From Clostridia bacterium (lineage in GTDB: Bacteria > Bacillota > Clostridia > Oscillospirales > SIG627): a stretch of 5,060 nucleotides of DNA. The stretch is taken from NCBI GenBank assembly GCA_017408325.1, contig JAFQUW010000086.1:1-5060 (forward strand), in the 5' to 3' direction. The position numbers and the translations under genes were made by a program. The notes beneath the pieces were generated by a model that made no database searches, was not told the origin of the DNA, and was given only the letters and a program-made list of their open reading frames with translations. Shown piece after piece: positions 1 through 4,989 of the stretch (position 1 is its first letter; the number at the start of each line of letters is the position of its first letter).

Positions 1-45
1 AGAGCACTTCTTTACGAAGTGCTCTCCCTTTCGGGTGCTTTTTTT
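1..45. terminator. Hairpin and T-tract downstream of nadE, probably an intrinsic (possibly bidirectional) terminator
   Basis: Bases 1-10 (AGAGCACTTC) and 16-25 (GAAGTGCTCT) form a perfect 10-bp inverted repeat around a 5-nt loop. It starts 22 bases past the nadE stop codon, where a leftward terminator is expected. The T-tract needed for leftward termination would lie outside the window and cannot be seen. On the + strand a run of seven T follows at 39-45, but 13 bases separate it from the hairpin. An alternative pairing of AGCAC (3-7) with GTGCT (35-39) would put that T run directly after the stem and could stop a convergent transcript entering from the left. The hairpin is certain; its direction and strength are inferred. 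Confidence 0.7.
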
Positions 46-47
46 GA

Positions 48-779
48 TTATTCTTCATAGAGATTGGGCGCGGCGCGTTTATGGGCGCTGACGCTGTGCA
101 TCCGGTCGATCTTTTCTTTGGTCTCGGGGGGAGGGGTCGCTTCTCCGAGGAGGTAGGCGTCGACCTCGGCGTAGGTGATCCCCATTTCTTGTTCGTCCGT
201 CTGTCCCTCAAAGAGGCCGGCGGAGGGTGCTTTTTCGCGGATGGACTTCGGCGCGTCGAAATAGGCGAGAAACTCGTAGACCTCGCGCACGGTCAAATCG
301 GCGATCGGGTTGAAGTCGAAGGCGCCGTCGCCGTGCTTGGTGAAATAGCCGAGGTGGCGTTCACTGCGGTTGCCCGTTCCGGCGACGAGTCGGTTTTCGC
401 TCTGGGCGAGGGTATAGAGGGACGCCATCCGAAGGCGCGGTGCGAGGTTCTTTTCCGCGTCGGCGGTGACATTGCCTGCCGCCGCGAGGGCGGCAAGGTG
501 TGCCTCTTTGACGGCGGTGAGATCCACCGTGCGGTTTTCGATCCCGAATTTTTCGCAGAGCGCGCGGGCGTCGTCGAGATCCTGCCCGTAGTTTTGTTTT
601 GAGGAGCAGGGCATCATCACGCTCACCGTGTTGTCGCAGGCTCTCTTGCACAAAATGCCGACGAGGGCGCAGTCTTTTCCGCCGGAATTGCCGAACACGA
701 TGCCCGCGGCGTGCGCGGCGGCAAGGCAGGAGCGGATGTATTCGACGCGAAGGGTCGTTTCTCGTTCGTAATCTCTCAT
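48..779 (-). CDS. nadE: NH3-dependent NAD(+) synthase (NadE)
   Basis: This enzyme performs the last step of NAD synthesis in the cytoplasm: it adenylates nicotinic acid adenine dinucleotide with ATP and amidates it with ammonia. The protein has 243 residues, a little shorter than the roughly 270 of the E. coli and B. subtilis enzymes, and consists of the ATP-pyrophosphatase domain alone. There is no N-terminal nitrilase/glutaminase domain, so free ammonia is the expected donor. Visible motifs are the P-loop SGGKDC (residues 32-37), the NLAPRLRM segment (111-118), GTGNRSE (134-140), GYFTKHGDG (144-152), the DEQEMGITY segment (195-203) and the C-terminal SAHKR (231-235). The P-loop normally ends in Ser (SGGxDS); here it is Cys37, codon TGC. 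The ATG start is supported by GAGG seven bases upstream, overlapping the stop of the racemase gene 9 bp away, which suggests coupled translation. It is the last gene of the leftward operon. Family assignment is very secure. Confidence 0.94.
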   Translation of the reverse strand: MRDYERETTLRVEYIRSCLAAAHAAGIVFGNSGGKDCALVGILCKRACDNTVSVMMPCSSKQNYGQDLDDARALCEKFGIENRTVDLTAVKEAHLAALAAAGNVTADAEKNLAPRLRMASLYTLAQSENRLVAGTGNRSERHLGYFTKHGDGAFDFNPIADLTVREVYEFLAYFDAPKSIREKAPSAGLFEGQTDEQEMGITYAEVDAYLLGEATPPPETKEKIDRMHSVSAHKRAAPNLYEE

Positions 780-786
780 ATCAGAG

Positions 787-790
787 CCTC
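787..790 (-). promoter_or_regulatory. nadE ribosome binding site overlapping the upstream stop codon
   Basis: On the minus strand the sequence reads TGAGGCTCTGAT and then ATG. The GAGG core shares its first two bases with the TGA stop of the racemase gene and sits seven bases before the nadE start. Ribosomes ending the upstream gene would therefore be placed to reinitiate, which fits translational coupling and fixes the nadE start. Confidence 0.7.
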
Positions 791-1469
791 AAAGGGTGGG
801 ATAGTCGCAGGCGGCGACGGTCTCGACGGCGAGCACTTCCAGCGCGTCCAGTGCGTCGAATTTCGCCTCAAACGCTTCGCGCAGCACGGAAAGCTCCGTG
901 CAGGAGAGCAGGAACAGAACGTCTTTCTCGCGCGAAAAGACGCTCTCGGCCGCGGAGAAAAGGCGCACCTTTGCCTCGGCGTGGCGCGAGGCTTTAACGA
1001 GGGTGATCGCGTCCATCGCCGCGGTCTGTTCCTCCTCGGTCAGGGGGATGAAACGGTGACCGTCTGCGGCGGATTCATAGACGCCGACGCGGTTTAAGCC
1101 CGTCGTGCCGAGCACGCACAGGGGGCGCTCGGTGCCTGCCGCCCTCAGCGTTTCCTCGACCATGTTGACAAAGGTGACGTGTTCGGGAAAGACGAGCTCG
1201 GACAGAAAGGCGTGCGCCGTGTTGCAGGGCGTGGCGATCACCTCCACGCCGAGCGCGGCGAGGGTGTCGACGTCCGCCTGCAGAGCCTCCACGGGGCTTT
1301 CGCCCACGCCGAGGAGCGCGGCGGTGCGGTCGGGGATCAGGGTGTTGTTCAGGACGATACAGGGGATGTGCTCTTCATCCGTGTCTGCCTTCGTGTGCGC
1401 AATGACGCGGGAGAGAAAGAGCGCGGTCGCCTCCGGCCCCATTCCGCCTAAAATGCCGAGTTTGTACAT
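789..1469 (-). CDS. Aspartate/glutamate racemase family protein
   Basis: This is a 226-residue member of the cofactor-independent aspartate/glutamate racemase family, which interconverts L and D acidic amino acids with two cysteines acting as acid and base. The hallmarks are present: the N-terminal glycine motif LGILGGMGPEAT (4-15), the first catalytic cysteine in TPCNTAH (Cys82) and the second in SCTELS (Cys190). The length matches the usual 225-240 residues of the aspartate-racemase branch, and the GGMGPEAT signature favours that branch over MurI. Family members also include enzymes for other substrates, so whether D-Asp or D-Glu is made cannot be read from the sequence. The ATG start has GAGG eight bases upstream, inside the last codons of nagA; the gap to nagA is 3 bp and to nadE 9 bp, so it is the middle gene of one operon. 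A role in supplying or salvaging D-amino acids for the cell wall is inferred from the nagA neighbour. Confidence 0.9.
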   Translation of the reverse strand: MYKLGILGGMGPEATALFLSRVIAHTKADTDEEHIPCIVLNNTLIPDRTAALLGVGESPVEALQADVDTLAALGVEVIATPCNTAHAFLSELVFPEHVTFVNMVEETLRAAGTERPLCVLGTTGLNRVGVYESAADGHRFIPLTEEEQTAAMDAITLVKASRHAEAKVRLFSAAESVFSREKDVLFLLSCTELSVLREAFEAKFDALDALEVLAVETVAACDYPTL

Positions 1470-1472
1470 ACG

Positions 1473-2642
1473 TTACGCCTCGAAGACGGTACGGCCGCCG
1501 ATGATGGTGCGGATGACGTTGACGTCGTCGTCGAAGACGAGCAGGTCGGCACGGCGACCCTCGGTGAGGACGCCGCGATCGCGCCAGCCCATGATGCGCG
1601 CGGGGGTGGCGGACGCCATCTTGACGGCGTCGTTTAAGGGGACGCCGGCCTTCTTGTACATGTTGCGCACGAGGCGGTCGGTGGTGGCGACGCTTCCGGC
1701 GAAGGCTTTTCGGTCGGGCATCTTGCAGACGCCGTCCTCGATGATGCAACGCTGACCGTTTTTCAGGCTGCCGAGGATGGAGTCGCCGTCGGGCATCCCC
1801 GCGCCGCGCAGACTGTCGGTGGTCAGGGCGACCTTGTCGGGTCCCTTGGCGCGGTAGATGTAGTTGAGAAGGGAGATCGGCAGATGGTGACCGTCGGCAA
1901 TGATCTCCACGTCGAAGTCGAGCATATAGCCGGCGTCGATGAGGCCGGGGAAGCGGTAGGAGTTCTTGCGAACGAGTCCTGACATACCCGAATAGAAGTG
2001 GGTGAGCAGGGTGTAGCCGTTTTCAATGGCGACGAGGGCGTCGTCGTACATTGCGTCGGTGTGTCCCAGAGAGGCGACGACGCCGCGCTCGGCAAGATAG
2101 CGACCGAGCTCCATGCCGCCCTCCAATTCCGCCGCGATCGTCCAACGGGCGATCTCGGGGCAATGGGTCAGGATCTTTTCGTAGTGCTCACGGCGCGGCG
2201 CGACGATGTAACGCTCGTCCTGCGCGCCCTTCTGGCTCTTGGCAAAGTACGGGCCCTCCAGGTGGACGCCGGGCATATTCGCGCCCTCGGTGTTCTCGCG
2301 CGCGGCGCGGCGGTAGACGTCAAAGAAGGCAAACAGTTCCTCGTCCGAGCAGGTCAGCGAGGTGGGAAGCATCGAGGTCGTGCCGTGCGTGGCGTGCAGG
2401 CGCGAGGCAACGAGAAACGCCTCCTCGGTCGCGTCCATAAAGTCGTGACCGCCGCCGCCGTGCAGGTGTAGATCGATGAAACCCGGGGAAACATAGTGTT
2501 CGGGGTATTCAAAGACCTTGCCTTCGGCAGTCTTGCGGCGTTCGCCGACGTAGGTGATGAAGCCTTCCTCGTTGAAGGCGACCTCGCCCATCGGCAGGAT
2601 GCGGGAGGGGGTGATGACGTTGGCGATCAAGCGGGTGTCCAT
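1473..2642 (-). CDS. nagA: N-acetylglucosamine-6-phosphate deacetylase (NagA), divergent subfamily
   Basis: NagA removes the acetyl group from GlcNAc-6-phosphate, giving glucosamine-6-phosphate and acetate in amino-sugar catabolism and cell-wall recycling. The 389-residue length is typical. It is an amidohydrolase-fold protein with the expected landmarks: GFIDLHLHG (54-62) with the HxH pair His59/His61, HLEGPY (127-132) with metal ligand Glu129, SLGHTDA (191-197) with His194, His215, ADGHHL (249-254) with His252, and the catalytic aspartate in TTDS (Asp276). The C-terminal segment RADLLVFDDD (364-373) is the usual strand that closes the small beta domain. Two regions depart from the E. coli-type enzyme: THFYSGM (214-220) replaces the usual THLFNAM, and SLRGAGMPDG follows Asp276 in place of the ATAPAG-like loop. 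The start has a strong AAAAGGAG site eight bases upstream and a promoter about 40 bases upstream. It is the first gene of the leftward operon. The family is secure, but the exact sugar-phosphate substrate is less so. Confidence 0.91.
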   Translation of the reverse strand: MDTRLIANVITPSRILPMGEVAFNEEGFITYVGERRKTAEGKVFEYPEHYVSPGFIDLHLHGGGGHDFMDATEEAFLVASRLHATHGTTSMLPTSLTCSDEELFAFFDVYRRAARENTEGANMPGVHLEGPYFAKSQKGAQDERYIVAPRREHYEKILTHCPEIARWTIAAELEGGMELGRYLAERGVVASLGHTDAMYDDALVAIENGYTLLTHFYSGMSGLVRKNSYRFPGLIDAGYMLDFDVEIIADGHHLPISLLNYIYRAKGPDKVALTTDSLRGAGMPDGDSILGSLKNGQRCIIEDGVCKMPDRKAFAGSVATTDRLVRNMYKKAGVPLNDAVKMASATPARIMGWRDRGVLTEGRRADLLVFDDDVNVIRTIIGGRTVFEA

Positions 2643-2648
2643 ATCAAA

Positions 2649-2656
2649 AGCTCCTT
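2649..2656 (-). promoter_or_regulatory. nagA ribosome binding site
   Basis: The minus strand reads AAAAGGAG followed by eight bases and then ATG. This is a strong Shine-Dalgarno sequence at normal spacing and supports the chosen nagA start. Confidence 0.75.
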
Positions 2657-2682
2657 TTCAGACAGCAGATTTCTCTGTTTGA

Positions 2683-2711
2683 AGTATAGCACAGACCGCC
2701 TTTTTTTGCAA
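2683..2711 (-). promoter_or_regulatory. Promoter of the nagA-racemase-nadE operon
   Basis: On the minus strand a -35 element TTGCAA (2711-2706) is followed after exactly 17 bp by the -10 element TATACT (2688-2683), preceded by TGC, which makes an extended -10. The -10 matches the sigma-A consensus at 5 of 6 bases and the -35 at 4 of 6. Transcription should start near 2676, giving a leader of about 34 nt. The hexamers and spacing are seen directly; promoter activity is inferred. Confidence 0.75.
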
Positions 2712-2716
2712 GGCGG
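2696..2716. repeat. Inverted repeat across the nagA -35 element (possible operator)
   Basis: CCGCCTT (2696-2702) and AAGGCGG (2710-2716) form a perfect 7-bp inverted repeat with a 7-nt spacer. The repeat covers most of the nagA -35 hexamer and the adjacent part of the spacer. A dimeric regulator bound here would block the leftward promoter, so an operator is plausible, but no known binding motif is recognised. It lies upstream of the leftward transcription start, so it is not a leader RNA structure. Confidence 0.4.
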
Positions 2717-2749
2717 AGAGGGGCGGAATGTGAATTTTTTTCGCCTCTC

Positions 2750-2778
2750 TTGCAAGAAGAACAAAAGAATGGTATGAT
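2750..2778 (+). promoter_or_regulatory. Promoter of the WG-repeat/hemolysin III operon
   Basis: A -35 element TTGCAA (2750-2755) lies 17 bp before the -10 element TATGAT (2773-2778), which is preceded by TGG, making an extended -10. The -10 matches consensus at 5 of 6 bases. Transcription should start near 2785, about 31 nt before the ATG at 2816. The architecture is the same as that of the divergent nagA promoter, with an identical -35 hexamer and spacer length. Confidence 0.75.
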
Positions 2779-2815
2779 AAGACAAAGTTGAGAAAAAAGA
2801 AAGGGGACGAGAGCG

Positions 2816-4072
2816 ATGGGAAGCACTTCTGCCAAACGCCGCCGACTGACGCAGTTCGGTGCATGGGGCATTCTTTGCCTGTGCGCTCTGCTGCTTGTCG
2901 GACTGTGCACGAACACCCTCGTGTTGCCTTTCGTGAACCTCTCCGCCGCCGTCGCCGACAAGGAGGAGAACCTCGTCGAACCGCTCAAAAAGCCCGAAGA
3001 CGGCGAGGCGACGCCCGTTCTCTCGTTTCTGGATATGCTCTATCATTTCAGCGAGGCGACCGACGAGAAGGCGAAGATCACCCCCGAGTTCTACACCTCG
3101 AAGATGGGCCTGCGCCTGATCGAACTTGAACAGGCGGCTCTTCCCACCGTCGGGGAGGTCGACGGCGTCCCCGCCCTGCAGGCACGCATGGGCTTTCTCG
3201 TGCGCACGGCGCCCGACGGCACGCGCACGCTGATGGATGCGGACGGCACGGTGCTCGTCGAGGTGCTTGACGAGGGCACCGACCTCATCGGCCACTGGGA
3301 CGAAAACGGCAACGCCGTGTTCAAGACCAAGAAGGGCTACCGTGTTTACAGCCGCAAAAAAGGCGAATTCGTCAAGACGAATTACGATCCGCACCTGTCC
3401 GCCATTCGCGGTGTGGATCTTCCCATTTACTACGAACGACCCGATTCGCGCATTGCGCTCTCCTACAAGGACGGCTATTACGGCTACTTCTACACCGATA
3501 CGGGAGACGCGAACTACCAGTACACGCACAAGGGACAGAGTTACCAGTTCCGTGAGGGCTGTGGTGCGCTCGGCACCGCCGACGGCATCATCGTCGTCGA
3601 CTACGTTGCCCGACGCCTCTTCGTCTCCTGGGGCACGCTTCTTCAGCCCGAGGGAGAGGGGATCGAGCGGCTCGGCTACTACCGCATGGATCACGGGTTG
3701 ATGCTCGTGTCCCGCGAAAACGATGCGGGCAAGCGCGAAACGCTCATTTTGACCGAGGACGAAAGCCTCGTCTATCTGCCGCGCGACTTCAACCTCGTCT
3801 GCTACTCCGACGGCGTCTTTCTGTTGGAAAAAGACGGCCGCTACGGCTATCTCGACTACACGGGTCGTTGGATCACCGATCCCGTCTACACCGCCGCCAC
3901 GCCCTTTTCCGAGGGGCTTGCCGTCGTCACGCGCGCCGACGGCAAGGTCGGCATGATCGACACCGCGGGGGGATTTGTCATCCCCTGCGAGTTTGAGAAG
4001 ATCACCTCCTCCGGCGGCGCGATCACGCTCTACGGCGACGGCCGTTGGGTCGTCTTAAACAAAGTGAAATAA
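2816..4072 (+). CDS. Membrane-anchored WG-repeat-like protein of unknown function
   Basis: The 418-residue protein begins with a basic stretch (KRRR, 7-10) and a hydrophobic segment at about 15-40. This should act as an uncleaved signal anchor, leaving the rest outside the membrane. No valid lipobox precedes the cysteines at 21, 23 or 31. The C-terminal third carries WG-like (KWGYID-type) repeats: one with GRYGYLDYTGRW (341-352), followed by FSEGLAVV (364-371), a second with GKVGMIDTAGGFVIP (376-390), and a partial third ending in GRWVVLNK (409-416). A degenerate unit with DGYYGYFYTDTG lies at 219-230, and residues 125-180 also have short DG/NG-turn beta patterns, so much of the protein may be repetitive beta structure. 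Residues 50-120 show no domain I recognise. WG repeats have no single known function; binding or surface roles are guesses. The ATG has AAGGGG nine bases upstream and its own promoter. The hemolysin III gene follows after 10 bp. The gene is certain; the WG label is fairly sure. Confidence 0.87.
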   Translation: MGSTSAKRRRLTQFGAWGILCLCALLLVGLCTNTLVLPFVNLSAAVADKEENLVEPLKKPEDGEATPVLSFLDMLYHFSEATDEKAKITPEFYTSKMGLRLIELEQAALPTVGEVDGVPALQARMGFLVRTAPDGTRTLMDADGTVLVEVLDEGTDLIGHWDENGNAVFKTKKGYRVYSRKKGEFVKTNYDPHLSAIRGVDLPIYYERPDSRIALSYKDGYYGYFYTDTGDANYQYTHKGQSYQFREGCGALGTADGIIVVDYVARRLFVSWGTLLQPEGEGIERLGYYRMDHGLMLVSRENDAGKRETLILTEDESLVYLPRDFNLVCYSDGVFLLEKDGRYGYLDYTGRWITDPVYTAATPFSEGLAVVTRADGKVGMIDTAGGFVIPCEFEKITSSGGAITLYGDGRWVVLNKVK

Positions 4073-4076
4073 GGGG
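4071..4076 (+). promoter_or_regulatory. Ribosome binding site that supports the TTG start of the hemolysin III gene
   Basis: AAGGGG at 4071-4076 shares its first two bases with the TAA stop of the WG-repeat gene and stands six bases before TTG at 4083. The first in-frame ATG is at residue 27, inside the conserved EExxNAxxH region and the first helix. TTG is therefore the only start that keeps the family's N-terminus. The overlap with the stop suggests translational coupling. Confidence 0.72.
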
Positions 4077-4082
4077 CTCTTC

Positions 4083-4754
4083 TTGAAACGAACGAAACTC
4101 ATCGACCGCCTTTTGCCGCCGTACACGCGCGGCGAGGAGTGGTTCAACGCGATCAGTCACATGGTCGGCGGCGTCTTCGGCATCGTCGCGCTCATCCTCG
4201 CGACCGTCGTCGCGGCACTGCGCGGCAGCGCGTGGGCGCTCGCCTCGGCCGTCGTCTACGGACTTTCGCTGATCCTGCTCTACACGATCTCAAGCGTTTA
4301 CCACGCCCTGCGCCCGCCGATGGCAAAGAAGGTGATGCAGGTGCTTGACCACTGCGCGATCTACCTTCTCATCGCGGGCACCTACACGCCGATCCTCCTC
4401 TGCCGCGTGCGCACGCAGTACCCGATGGAGGCATGGCTCCTGTTCGGCGTCGTCTGGGGCGTTGCCCTGCTCGCCGTTACGCTCAACGCGATCGACCTGA
4501 AAAAATACCGCGTCTTTTCCATGATCGCCTACCTCTCGATGGGCTGGTCGGTCGTCTTCGCGGCGCGCCCCGTGCTCGCCACCGTTCCCGCCGCGGGTCT
4601 TTGGTGGCTCCTTTCCGGCGGCATCGCCTATACTCTCGGCGCGATCCTCTACGGCATCGGCTCGAAGAAAAAGTGGTTCCACTCCGTCTTCCACATCTTC
4701 GTCGTCATCGGAAGCGTCTGCCACTTCGTCACCATCCTCTGCTACGTGCTCTGA
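4083..4754 (+). CDS. Hemolysin III / PAQR-family seven-helix membrane protein
   Basis: This 223-residue integral membrane protein belongs to the hemolysin III (YqfA/YplQ, PAQR) family, bacterial relatives of adiponectin and progestin receptors. Length and topology are typical: seven hydrophobic segments at about 24-46, 49-69, 86-107, 117-137, 143-162, 168-191 and 201-222. The conserved motifs are EEWFNAISH (18-26), SSVYH (70-74), LDHCAIYLLIAGTYTP (88-103) and the C-terminal HxxxH (His200 and His204), with a further His214. His74, Asp89, His200 and His204 correspond to the metal site inferred for the family from the zinc-bound adiponectin receptor structures. The name comes from hemolytic activity reported for a Bacillus cereus member; in most bacteria the role is in membrane lipid homeostasis or unknown, so no toxin function should be assumed. 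Translation starts at TTG. It follows the WG-repeat gene by 10 bp and should share its transcript. No classical terminator hairpin directly follows. Confidence 0.93.
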   Translation: MKRTKLIDRLLPPYTRGEEWFNAISHMVGGVFGIVALILATVVAALRGSAWALASAVVYGLSLILLYTISSVYHALRPPMAKKVMQVLDHCAIYLLIAGTYTPILLCRVRTQYPMEAWLLFGVVWGVALLAVTLNAIDLKKYRVFSMIAYLSMGWSVVFAARPVLATVPAAGLWWLLSGGIAYTLGAILYGIGSKKKWFHSVFHIFVVIGSVCHFVTILCYVL

Positions 4755-4803
4755 GAAAAAAGCAGAAAAACACCGCCTTTCGGGAGCCTTTTGTTCTTTC
4801 TCT

Positions 4804-4833
4804 CTTCTTTTCTTTTCGAGAAAAGAAAAGAAG
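4804..4833. repeat. Perfect 14-bp inverted repeat with homopyrimidine/homopurine arms
   Basis: Arms 4804-4817 (CTTCTTTTCTTTTC) and 4820-4833 (GAAAAGAAAAGAAG) are perfectly complementary with a 2-nt centre. As RNA the stem would be 13 bp with a 4-nt CGAG loop. It starts 50 bases past the hemolysin III stop and is the strongest hairpin there, but no T-tract follows on either strand, so it is not a textbook intrinsic terminator. It could protect the 3' end of the mRNA or be part of a repeat element. Confidence 0.65.
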
Positions 4834-4883
4834 CAAAAGAAAAGCCGAGACGGGAAAAAAGAAGAATCGACCTCACGCACAAA

Positions 4884-4906
4884 CGGCACCCATAACGCGG
4901 GTGCCG
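4884..4906. repeat. Perfect 8-bp GC-rich hairpin
   Basis: CGGCACCC (4884-4891) pairs perfectly with GGGTGCCG (4899-4906) around a 7-nt loop. Neither flank has a run of T long enough for a clear intrinsic terminator; the minus-strand exit has only TTTGTG. It is a stable RNA structure if transcribed, with role unknown. Confidence 0.55.
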
Positions 4907-4952
4907 ATTGCGGTTTATGGAAAAAGATTGCCGTCACCGAAAAAACGCCTGC

Positions 4953-4989
4953 CGCAAACTGCGCCCACGCTCTACGGGAGCAGTTTGTG
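4953..4989. repeat. 10-bp stem-loop with a 17-nt loop
   Basis: CAAACTGC (4955-4962) pairs with GCAGTTTG (4980-4987), extended outward by a G-U pair and a C-G pair (4953-4954 with 4988-4989). The 17-nt loop includes GCTC (4969-4972), which could instead pair with GAGC (4978-4981), so two folds compete. A run of six T occurs at 5003-5008, thirteen bases past the stem, which is far for a standard rightward terminator but not excluded. Confidence 0.5.

Noticed and set aside
711..1097. Plus-strand frames opposite nadE and the racemase
   Set aside because: They are antisense shadows of genes with intact catalytic motifs and show no convincing start signals or family motifs.
2674..2695. TCTGT/ACAGA 5-bp inverted repeat flanking the nagA -10, and a GGTCT half-site in the spacer
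   Set aside because: The repeat is short with a 12-nt spacer, and the half-site lacks its partner for a NagR/DasR-type TGGTCTAGACCA operator. Both are expected by chance.
2876..2910. Possible lipoprotein signal at Cys21, Cys23 or Cys31 of the WG-repeat protein
   Set aside because: The residue before each cysteine is Leu, which does not fit the Gly/Ala/Ser required at that position. A signal anchor is more likely.
2627..3694. Long minus-strand open frame of 355 codons opposite the WG-repeat gene
   Set aside because: It runs through the divergent promoter region, overlaps the nagA start, and its protein has no recognisable motif. The opposite strand has a clear ribosome binding site, promoter and repeats. 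GC-rich DNA often leaves such frames open.
4083..4754. A hemolysin toxin
   Set aside because: The name is historical. The seven-helix PAQR family is widespread in harmless bacteria, and no secretion signal or toxin context is present.
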